DNA from: Ostrinia nubilalis
Lineage: Eukaryota > Arthropoda > Insecta > Lepidoptera > Crambidae
Direction: 5' to 3'
Assembly: GCF_963855985.1 (NCBI RefSeq)
Contig: NC_087104.1
Location: forward strand, 4,836,001 to 4,900,000
Length of the DNA stretch: 64,000 nt
This document shows, piece by piece, positions 1-12,000 of the stretch. Each line of letters begins with the position of its first letter. Position 1 is the stretch's first letter. Under the pieces are notes generated by a model. That model was not told where the DNA came from. It saw nothing but the letters and a program-made list of their open reading frames with translations, and searched no databases. The position numbers were made by a program, and so were the translations under genes.

Positions 1-3000
1 GTGACAATCGGTTGCATTCGTCGCGGCTGCCCTCCCGCCACGAATTGTTCTCCCGGGTCGTCGGCGAGCGGCGCGCTCGCACTCGCGCTACGCAGCGAAG
101 ACGACGAGCGCAGCGCCAGCGCTACGGAACTCATGCCTTCGAGGGAGCTGGCTAGTTTGTTGTTGTTGGGGAACTGGGAACAAAAGAAACCGTTGTAGAG
201 CGGCGGAGTCATTATCAGCGGATTATTTAGACTCTGGCTTAAACAAAGACAAACCGAGACCTTTACTATCCTCAGCCGGCCTAGAATACGCGTCGTGATA
301 AAATCTTATCGATGATTTTAGACGACAATTGTATGTGCTTATCGCGAAAAATCGATAAAATGCCTTGATTAAAGTTTATCTAACTTTTTCTGTTTGATCT
401 AAATTAGACAATAAGTTATGTATACCTATTGCAAATAAATAAACAACATAGAAGTACATGAAATTGGAAATTAATATACTTACGTGGTTTTCAAAGTGGT
501 TGACAAGAGTGCCGTTGAGAGAAGGCGCGCTGCTGTCCGATATTAGCGACTTGTTACTGCTCGCGTCGCTTAGCTCACTTGGCGCAAACCTGTCGCCTAA
601 AAAATAACACCATTAAAATATGTCTTACTTTTATAAGAAATTATCAGTTCCAAAGGAAAAGAGACTGAGATTTTACAATTCGAAAAGTGATTGACTTACT
701 TGACACTGTGTCTGTAGTATCCATAGGATGGTTGAGGCAGATCTTTGGTTCTTCATATTCGTGAATAGGCACGTATTCTGTAAATGAAATGAGATGTTAT
801 AGCATGAGGCATACAAGTGAATTGTTGCGCTGCTTTTGGAAAGCGTAAAATAATCAAATTCTAAAATAAGATTCCGTACTTTGCAGAGCAGACACCTTAC
901 AAGGGACTATCTACGAAATACTTTTTTGTTTATTGATATAGAAAAACACGCACATGGGACAAAAAGTACCCCACACAAAAATTGTCCTCAATAACTGAGA
1001 ACGCCGTCCGGACTTGACAAAAGTACAATCCGTGGCATTGAGCCAGTGGCAAGTTCTCAGCAGACATTTTTTTCAGGATCCAGGGAATTTTGTCCACTGT
1101 GGACAAAAGTACCTCGTCTGCGCAGGCTTTAAAATCTATGATGACGGTTCATGATGTTGGTCACCAGTATTGTGACCACCAGAGCAGCAGTAGAGACTAT
1201 AGTTGCAGGCCTCTGTGCAGCATATGGTGGTGTTGTGATCACCAGCGCCCCGATTGCGCTAATTTGTAATGTCTCCAATTCATTCGCGTTTCATCTCTAG
1301 TCCACACTCCAGTCACACACCGTTTTCATTCCAGCTAATGTGCAATAATTCGGTATCGCGGTAAAGTTATTTATGCACTTTCCATTAAAATTCCACACCT
1401 TATTTTATAAACTTAAATTACTAAAACACAGGAAATATTCGTGAAGCGTTTGAATTGAGTTTGAGATAAAATAGCATTCTTTTAGCTTTTACACAAAGAC
1501 GCATTAGCGTTTCATTTACGTGGCAGCTACGTTTGAACTAGCTGTTTTTGTTCGTCATCCAGTCGCGTTGTAGTTGAAAATATTTAGCGCAATCGGGGCG
1601 CAGAGAAGCATGAGAGAGCATAACACACTGACCTCTGTGCAGCATGTGGTGGTGTTACGATCACCAGAGTAGCATAAGGGAGCACATAATACACTGACTT
1701 GTGCAGCATATGGTGGTGTTGTGATCACCAGAGCAGCATAAGCTCACATAGTATACTGACCTCTGTGCAGCATTATGGTGGTGTTGTGGTCACCAGTGAA
1801 ACAGAAGAGCGTATATCTGCCTGACCTCTGTGCAGCATGTGGTCGTGTTATGATCACTAAAGCAGCAGAAAAGCATATTATATCAGTACACTGACCTCTG
1901 TGCAGCATGTGGTTGATGTCGCGCATTATTTCCTGCGGGCGCATGGGGGAGGCGCGCCAGCACTGAGCCAGCAGCGCCCACACCTCGCCCGGGCAGTGCG
2001 TCGGCCGCAGCAGGCGGTCGCCCAGCTCGTAGCTCTGAAGTAACACCACGGTAAAGTGAATCATTTACGCTGGTTGAAATAAATAAATGAACCGCGCCAC
2101 CGCGTTTGAGCTAATCAGCACACGATGCGTAAAATCTGATTGGTTATTCAAAACTCTTCTCTGCTCCGCTCCGCCTTGGTGGACCGAATTAGCTGGCGCC
2201 GCTGGCGATTAGCAAGATGTTTCGAAAGTAGTGATAGCGTGGTGAATAGTCAATAGTCAATATCTTTATTGCATTCCCTGTTGTATGCTATAGTTCTCCT
2301 ATCGTATATCGCGCTCACCAGCTGACGCTACTATCTTAGACACTAGCGAGTCAGGACCTTACACGCCAGTAGTGCCAACTGTTATACAAAACCAACGGAA
2401 GAATCGCAATTCGAAAAGTATGTCAATTGATCGGTGGTGTCAACTCTCATACAAAAAGGGGGATATTGTTTCTTGGAACCATGTTACAACTAGCTTTTGC
2501 CCGCGGCTTCACCCGCGTGAAATTTAGTTTGACACATATCGTCATAAATTATAGCCTATGTGTTATTCTGGGTTATAAACAATAATACTGGAAAGTTTCA
2601 TCATAATCCGTTCAGTACTTTTTGCGTGAAAGAGTAACAAACATCCAGACATCCAAACTTTCGCATTTATAATATTAGTAGGATAGTAGGACTATGTTAA
2701 ACATTTCTAAATTAAAATTACCTTCTCAGTGAGGACGGGGTTGGTCTCGGCCGGCGAGACGCCGTAGGAGAATACCTCCCACAGCGTGGTGGCGAAGGCC
2801 CAGATGTCGCCCACGGCCGAGCGCTTCGCCAGGTTCATGTCCGGGAAAAACTCCACCGGCATCCAGTGGATGCTGCAAGAGATACATATTGATAGTGACC
2901 CGGTCGTAGCCTTCGTAGGTCTATTTAGTTAGGCTGAGTTTCGTGAGTGGCGACAGAGTAAATACAAATGAGTAGGTTATCTTAATAGAAACGCACCGAA

Positions 3001-6000
3001 CGCGGTTTGTATGTGAGCGCGCCAATACGTATGCGGCGCGCACGCACACACTGACAAAATTTAACGTGGATTATCGGGGAGTTGCGCCGAATTTTGACAG
3101 TGTGTGTGTGTGTCAATTTTGTTTGTCTCTCTTTTACAAAGGAGACGAAGAGGGGTCAGAGTTTTGTTTCTATATTTCAACAAGTTTTTTGTTCATTTCG
3201 TGTGAATAGCATCAGTAAACGTAGTTCAAAGAGCTATAGCAACAAAGCTAGAATACTCACTCGATAGGCGTATACGGCCTCAGGCTAGGCCCAGACAGCT
3301 TGACAACAATTCGGTCGGCGTCACAGGCCGCCAACAATAATCTCTTGCATCTAATGTACCCGTGGATAAGCCCCGCTTCTGAGAGGTCCCACAGAGCGCG
3401 CGCTAGCATCGCAGCCACTTTCTTGAGGTGGAGTGGTTTCACTTTATCGCCGTGTTTTCTGGAAAATAATTCGAGTATTTTCGATTTTTAGAGATTTTGG
3501 TGGGGGGTGGTGAGGAAAGAACCTTTATGAAGCTACGTATGCAGTTTTTTTGCAAGAAAAATAGGTTTGACAACTACCACATTTAGCTACTATTATGTGT
3601 AGATGTTCATAATCAAAATTATCTTTATTTGTTTAGACTAATTAAATTAGTACTTACAAATCGTCAAATGCTCTTAAGGAGCCTATACATGTCTCATTCT
3701 TTTTTTGCCCTACCATCAGCGCTTCGAGACAAACATTTGGCAAGTGCTGAGAAGAAGCGCCGCAACAAACTCAGTCACCACTGTCTGCTGGTTTAAATAT
3801 AGATGAAAGAATCCAGTAAATGCATATTCTCTCATGAGATTTTTTTATATGGTGAGAATTAAGTTTTCTAATTGTAATTTTAACGTCGCGATCCTGAGAC
3901 AATGCCTGAGGTTCGGGAGCGGCACGGGAGGGGTGAATTTCACATATTATGACGTGACAGAGCATACAGGGTGGAAACGATAAGTGATCTCACTCGATTA
4001 TTTCTAAACTGTACAAGATATCGAAAAACTGGTTACTGACCCTGAAAGTGCTTTACGAGCTCTTTCAAACAATATCAATGATAGGTTACAGAATAAACTG
4101 GATCTATCAGAAAATTCAATGTTTCCAGCTTCCATACTAAAGGTAAGTAAGTAGAAATGTTATAAAAAATAATTAAGTAATAAACTCTTAAAATAAACTC
4201 GTGAATTGCATTCTATTCTAATTCTTATTTAAAATTATTCATGGAAAACATTGGTTTTAGGCTTACTAGCTAAAATATTATCAGGAGATGTGTGCACGAC
4301 GGACGGCCTCCGAAACATAATAGTTGTAAAATAGTTTTCGTTTTGTTTCAATTTTGTATCGTTTTTTATTTTCGTTTATATAGTTAAATAGTAAATAGTT
4401 TTAATTTTGATAATTTCGTAATACAGTCCACTTTCTCTTAGTTGGTTCTCAGTTAGTAATGTGTAAAGTCTCTAATTAATTAATTAATTAATAGATGTAT
4501 GTGATATTGGAGATGTATAAATTATAGTTTATTTTAGAAAACAGTTAAATTATAGTTTATTTTAGAAAACAGTTAAAATGTATAGTTTATTTTAGAAAAC
4601 AGTTAAAAATGTATAGTTTAATAGCCCTTTGTTTATGTATGATACTTAAATTGGTAATTTCACCTAGTAATAGTTGACAGATCGTGTTTATAATATGTAA
4701 ATTAGAAAGATAATTATGTGTAGATCTTTATAGTTATTTACTTTTAATTGATGATAGTCTTAATTAGCCATAAAGGCAATTAATGTAAAATAGTGTGGCC
4801 AAATGAGCCCTATTTTGTGTACAAATGCTTAATTAGTAATTAACCCCGTACCTGTGTACCTTTATTTACCTATCGAATAGTAAGAAGTAATTTGTCTGAA
4901 AATAAATAACATAGATTCCAAAGAATAGTGGAAGAGCTAATTAGAATCCGATAAGAATTAGGTCAAGGTCATAGTTAAAAAATAGGTCACCGAATAGATA
5001 AAAAACAGGCTCTCTATACGGTATTGCCGCCCAGGGGGGGTCTAAATTAGAAAGAGAGGGCAATAGATTTGCTGTTTCATTAGAGCGAGAGGCAGCTAGG
5101 TTTTCTCACTCTAATGAAAGTAAATAAATATCGGGGTGCCATCCGGACCCAGTCAGTTCCGCGTTTTCTCCTCAACAAGCTGCAACACCAAGCTCTCGCC
5201 ACTGCTCCGAGGAACCGGTCACAGTCTCAACCACAACCGAGTTATTATTTCTGCGCTCCCCGCCCCCTTCGTCTCGCTCTCCCGCTCGCGCTGCACCCCG
5301 CATCGCGCCGTGTCGGCGTACGGTATCCAGGGTCCGCACAGGGTTGCTACCCCATACCGTCCGGCACGTCCATTCGGAGCCGGATTGGACACTTCGGCAG
5401 CAAAAGCGAGTGGGAAATTTCATCGGCTTCATAACCGGAAGCAAGGGGAGCGTAGCAAAATGCCGGTGACTCGGAGTAGAGGCAGACCCGCGGAGCCGAT
5501 CGAGGCACAGGAGCGCCCTGAGGAGAGCGCTCCCGCGACCGCGTCACAGTCAGTGGCGGCCCCGAGGCCGTCAGCGCCGGAACCGGTGCGGCATATCGAG
5601 CCGCCCGGCTCCCCGTCGGAGGCGCCACCACCACCGCCAGCACCGTCGTCGCAACAGCAGCACGACGACGCAGCAAGAGCGTCGTCGACGAAATCCGACC
5701 GTGCGCGAAGGATCGCGCGCGCCAAACAGAAGATAGCCAGACTCAAGCTGGAGCTGGAAGAGGCCAGGCTTGCCGTCCTGGAGGAGGACAGCCAGGACGG
5801 CGAGTCGGTCGCATCGGGTGAATCGCTGGGCCAGGCGCGAGTGGCCGAGTGGCTGAATACAGTGCCGCCGCCACCGCCCGCCGCGCCGCTCAGTGCACCG
5901 CAACAGTCTACAGGCGTAGCACCGCCGCCCGGCGTGCCACATGCACCGCCGCCCGGCGTGTCACACGCACCACCGCCGCCACCCGGCGCGCCACACGCGC

Positions 6001-9000
6001 TGCCGACCGGCGTATCGATCGCACAGCAGCTCGCCGCGCCGCTATCGGGCGTGGCGCCGCCGCACAGCGTACAGTTGAAGCAATCGTCGTCATCGAAGCC
6101 GCCGCCAGCAGCAACGGGGTATCATCGGTCCGAGGGACAATTCGACCTTAACGAGCTGGCGGCCGCCATCGCGCAGGCTGCGCGCCCACATGGGGCCACG
6201 CCGCGATTCATCGGAGAACTGATGCCCTTCGGGGGCTCACATCTCGACTGGCTCGCCTTCAGAGCGGGCTATCAAGAAACAGAGAGATACTTCACAGAAA
6301 TCGAGAATACAGCCCGCCTGCGACGGGCTTTGAAAGGAAAAGCCAAGGAAGCGGTTAGCAGTTTACTCATAGTAAACACTAGCCCGGCGGAAATAATCGG
6401 CGAACTCGAGACAAGATTCGGCAGACCGGAGACGATTGCGCTCGCCGAGATCGAACGACTTCGCAACGTACAGAAGCCTACAGATGCGCCACGGGACATA
6501 ATACAGTTCGCGAGTCGAATAAAAAACAGCGTCGCTACACTCCGCGCACTCCAGCAGCCGCAGTACATGTACAACCCGGAAGTGGTCAAGCAAGTGACAG
6601 AGAAGCTGACGCCGTCGCTGCGGTACCGGTGGTTCGACTTCAGCCGGGACCAGCCGCCAGAGGAGCCGGACCTCGTGCGCCTTCACCGCTTCGTGACCAG
6701 GGAGGCGGAGGCGTGCGGGAAGTACGCAGACCCCGAGCTCGTCGGCGGCGCCGAGGAGCAGCAGCAGCGCGCGGCGCCACGCAACCGGCCGCAGCGCGCC
6801 TACAACAGTCGAAGTGACAGCGAAAAATGCGACAACAGAAGCGAAAAGTGTCCAGTGTGCAGTTTACCGAACCATAGCGCCGACAAGTGTAGAAAATTTG
6901 TGCGTGCGAACAACAGTGAACGATGGAGCATAGCGAAAGCGGATCGACTATGTTTCCGTTGCCTGAACCCCAGGAGAGGGGGGCATAAGTGTGAAGACCG
7001 TCAGTGTGGAGAGGACGGCTGTGAGAGGACCCACCACCCATTACTGCACTTCAAGAGACCCGAAGTGCCAGCCAGCCGGAGTGAAACAGTGACAGCAGCA
7101 AACTCATCTGGAAAGTCAACCGTAAGTTTCCTCAAAATTCTACCAGTGACAGTGGTGGGCCCCAAGGCCAATATAGACACATTCGCACTCTTAGACGACG
7201 GCTCGACAGTCACACTCATAGACGAAGACCTGGCTAAGCGCGCGGGCGCTACAGGACCCATAGACCCATTGAGCATAGAAGCTATAGCGGGGGCCCGCGT
7301 CACGCGTACCGACTCGCGACGAGTGAAACTTGTGCTACGAGGGCAGGATGAAGAGCACTCCCTGCGAGGCCGCACTATCAAGAACTTACGACTGGCGGCC
7401 CAGCACATTGACCGAGACTTGTCAAAATATCAACATCTTCAAGATATCGAAACGCGAGTGCGGTATGCGGAGGCGCGGCCCACTATCCTGATCGGGCAGG
7501 ACAATTGGGAACTCCTACTGGCCAACGAGGTACGACGTGGCGCCGCAACAGAACCGGTGGCGTCCCGCACACCCCTGGGGTGGGTGCTCCACGGCTCAAG
7601 CAGCCGGAGCCTGGGGCACACAGTCCACCACGTATACAGGCTCAATGAAGAGAGCGACAACAGAATAGAAGAAATGATCAAGAAGCATTTCGCAATCGAA
7701 TCATTGGGCGTGACGCCCAAGAAAACGCGCGCCGACCCCGAAGAGCGGGCGCTTCGCATCCTGGAGAGTGAAACCATCAAGCTGCCGACAGCGGGCTACG
7801 AAACGGGCCTACTTTGGGCCACCGACCACCCCGAGCTGCCCAACAATTACGACCAAGCCTTGACGCGCCTACACAGCACAGAGCGCAAGCTGGACAAGCA
7901 GCCGGAGCTCGGGGCGGCGTACGAGCGGCAGATGACACAGCTGATAGAAAAAGGATACGCAGAGGAAGCCGCCACCGCACCATCGACCACCGGGCGCATC
8001 TGGTACCTGCCTCACTTCCCGGTGCTCCATCCAGCCAAGCCCGGGAAGGTGAGGCCAGTCTTCGACGCCGCCGCTCGCACGAAGGGTACGTGCCTGAACG
8101 ACCACCTGCTGTCGGGTCCGGACCTCCTGCAGTCGCTGCCGGGGGTGCTGATGCGCTTTCGCCAGCACGCCGTCGCCGTCGCCGCGGACATACAAGAAAT
8201 GTTCCTGCGAATACAAGTGCACGAGAAAGATAGAGATGCGCTGCGCTTCTTGTGGCGCTCACACCGGCGGGAGGGACCGCCCACAGAGTACCGGATGAAG
8301 TCGGTCATCTTCGGAGCAGCCTGCTCACCGTGCACGGCGTTGTTTGTCAAGAATCACAACGCCGAGCGTCATCGGGCCGACCATCCGGACGCAGCCGAAG
8401 CCATCGTGCGTCATCACTACATGGATGATTATCTCCAGAGTTTTGAAACAGTTGAAGAAGCAGTTAGAGTGAGCACCGACGTGCGCACAGTGCACGCGGA
8501 TGCCAATTTTCATTTGGCCAAGTGGGCCTCGAATCGCTCCGAAGTACTAGAAGTCCATCGGGCGGAAGCTGCCGCCACTCGGGACGTCACACTTGAAGAC
8601 ATCGAAGAGAAGGTCCTGGGCCTCACCTGGAGGCCGACCTGCGACACCTTGGGATTTAATCTGAACTTCGCCCGGGTGCCTGACGTCGACAGCGGGCAAA
8701 CTCCGACGAAGAGGGAGGCTCTGCGGACAGTGATGTCACTGTTCGACCCGCTGGGCCTCGCCTCCCCCATCACCATCGTAGCGAAACAGCTGCTACAAGA
8801 GGCGTGGCGCGTAGGCGTCGATTGGGACGTCCGCCTGCCGCCGCCGCTGTCGACGGGCTGGAGTGAGTGGGTGCGGCAGCTGGCCGCGCTCCGAGACGTC
8901 AACCTGCCAAGATGTCACCCTGGCTACAGCCGGGCGACCCGACGCGAGCTGCACACCTTCGTGGACGCCAGCGAGAAGGCCTACGCCGCTGCTGTCTACT

Positions 9001-12000
9001 GGCGCACTGAAGACGAAGACGGTAGAGTGCACGTGACGCTTGCCGCCGCCAGGGCGCGCGTGGCGCCCCTCAAGCTGACGTCCATCCCAAGGCTCGAGCT
9101 GCAGGCCGCCGTGCTGGGCTGCCGCCTGGCCCGCACCGCCGCCGACGAATACCAGCTGAAGGCAGACAGAAGAGTCTTTTGGAGCGACTCGAAAACCGTA
9201 CTCGCGTGGCTGAGGGCGGGACCCCGCTCTTTCAAGCCTTTCGTCGCACACAGAGTGGCAGAAATAGAGGAAGACACACAGGCGAAGGAGTGGCGGTGGG
9301 TGCCGACCCAACAGAATGTGGCTGACGACGCCACCAGAGGAGCGCCGGTCAACTTTACGCAGCATCATCGGTGGTTCACGGGACCGAAGTTCCTGTATGA
9401 GCCTGCTGACAGCTGGCCGGCCGAGAAAATAGAACAGGCGGCCCCAACCGGAGAAGAGAGGACCCACTCCGTCGCATCAAGCATCGTCGAGCCCAGAGTC
9501 TCCGATGCATTACCGTCACCACACAGGTTCTCGTCGTGGCTGCGCCTGATACGCGCCACGGCGAGAGTCCTCCAGGCGATACACCGCTTCCGTGCCCCGC
9601 TGCGCCGGGCGCGCCCGCAGAGCGCCAACGTCAACAGTTACAAGCGGACAACTCGAAACACCGAAGCCGACCCGACGTGGCGCCGTGTCGCCAAGCCGAC
9701 CGCGCCGCCCACGCCGCGCCGAGCCGTCCTTACAGAAGACGTCATACCGCCGTTGGCCGCCGAGCACATCGTGTGGGCGGAGGAGCTGTGGGTGCGCGCC
9801 GTGCAGCAGGAAGCGTTCGGCGCCGAATTAGAAGCTTTAAAGAAGACAGAAGCAGTGTCCAATGACAGCCGGCTGCGCTCACTCGCGCTGGCCTTCGATC
9901 CGTGCGAGCCGGTGATTAAGCTGAAATCGAGAATCACGGCCGCAGAAAACATCACAGAAGAACAGAAGCATCCGATTGTGCTGGATGGAAACCACCAGTA
10001 CACCAAACTCTACGTGGCATGGACGCACCAGAAATTACACCATGGCGGCGTGGAGACAGTCCTGAACGAAATCCGACAACGCTTCTGGGTGATCCGAGCT
10101 CGTCCCATCGTGCGCAGCGTGATCAAAAGTTGTCAGCAGTGCAGAATTCGGCGTGCGGTGGCCGCAGTACCACCGACAGGCGACCACCCGACGGGACGCC
10201 TCGCTCACCATCAGCGGCCCTTCACCTACACCGGCCTCGATTATTTCGGGCCGCTCTCAGTCACCGTGGGCCGACAACACCAGAAGCGGTATGTGGCGCT
10301 GTTCACATGCCTCACCACCCGGGCCGTGCACCTGGAGGTCGCGGCCTCACTCTCCACCGACTCCGCCGTCCTCGCGCTGCGCCGCATGATGGCGCGCCGA
10401 GGGCAACCATCAGAGATCTGGTCGGACAACGGCACCAACCTGCGTGGTGCCGACGTCGAGCTCCAGCGGGCCGCCCTCCAGGCGAGCCGGCAGGAGGCCG
10501 CCAACCACCTCATCAGATGGCGCTACATACCGCCGAGCGCACCGTTCATGGGCGGGGCGTGGGAACGCCTCGTCCGGTCCGTCAAGGACGCCCTCAGCAC
10601 CGTCCTGCGCGAGCGTCACCCCCACGAAGAGACGCTCGCCACTCTGCTTTGCGAGGCAGAATACACAGTCAACAGCAGACCACTGACCCACGTGTCGGTG
10701 GACCCCGACGACGCCGAAGCCTTGACCCCCAACCACTTCCTACTCGGGGGGTCGGGCCGCATCCAACAGCCGGGGACGTTCACCGAAGCAGACGTCGCCA
10801 GCCGCCACCACTGGAGGCGAGCTCAACGGCTAGCCGACGAGTTCTGGGACCGCTGGGTCCGAGAGTACCTGCCGGAGCTCCAACACCGGCGGGAGCCGCA
10901 CGGGAGCGGAGCACCGCTCAACATCGGCGACCTCGTGCTCATCGCCGACTCCAACCTGCCACGCAACGTGTGGCCCCGGGGGCGCGTCGTCCAAGTCTAC
11001 CCTGGGCGCGATGGCATCGTGCGCGCCGCCGACGTCGCCACCCGCACCGGAGTCCTGCGCCGCCCCACCAAGAAGCTCGTCGTGCTGCCCACATCGACCG
11101 TCGTGACACCGAGTGAGGTGTAGCGCCGAGTCAACCAGCGCTACACGGCGGGAGAATGTGCACGACGGACGGCCTCCGAAACATAATAGTTGTAAAATAG
11201 TTTTCGTTTTGTTTCAATTTTGTATCGTTTTTTATTTTCGTTTATATAGTTAAATAGTAAATAGTTTTAATTTTGATAATTTCGTAATACAGTCCACTTT
11301 CTCTTAGTTGGTTCTCAGTTAGTAATGTGTAAAGTCTCTAATTAATTAATTAATTAATAGATGTATGTGATATTGGAGATGTATAAATTATAGTTTATTT
11401 TAGAAAACAGTTAAATTATAGTTTATTTTAGAAAACAGTTAAAATGTATAGTTTATTTTAGAAAACAGTTAAAAATGTATAGTTTAATAGCCCTTTGTTT
11501 ATGTATGATACTTAAATTGGTAATTTCACCTAGTAATAGTTGACAGATCGTGTTTATAATATGTAAATTAGAAAGATAATTATGTGTAGATCTTTATAGT
11601 TATTTACTTTTAATTGATGATAGTCTTAATTAGCCATAAAGGCAATTAATGTAAAATAGTGTGGCCAAATGAGCCCTATTTTGTGTACAAATGCTTAATT
11701 AGTAATTAACCCCGTACCTGTGTACCTTTATTTACCTATCGAATAGTAAGAAGTAATTTGTCTGAAAATAAATAACATAGATTCCAAAGAATAGTGGAAG
11801 AGCTAATTAGAATCCGATAAGAATTAGGTCAAGGTCATAGTTAAAAAATAGGTCACCGAATAGATAAAAAACAGGCTCTCTATACGGTATTGCCGCCCAG
11901 GGGGGGTCTAAATTAGAAAGAGAGGGCAATAGATTTGCTGTTTCATTAGAGCGAGAGGCAGCTAGGTTTTCTCACTCTAATGAAAGTAAATAAATATCGG

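Noticed and set aside
1..198. Plus-strand frame at the left edge
   Set aside because: The minus strand here is the hop linker exon, phase-matched to the previous exon; the plus frame is its shadow.
237..240. Alternative hop acceptor at AAG (exon start 237)
   Set aside because: It would break the reading phase with the exon ending at 484; the acceptor GCCAG (exon start 233) keeps it.
10019..11116. 365-codon open frame on plus inside the BEL element, and many similar long frames from 5100 to 11100
   Set aside because: GC-rich shadows of the Gag-Pol frame; Arg/Pro-rich text with no domains.
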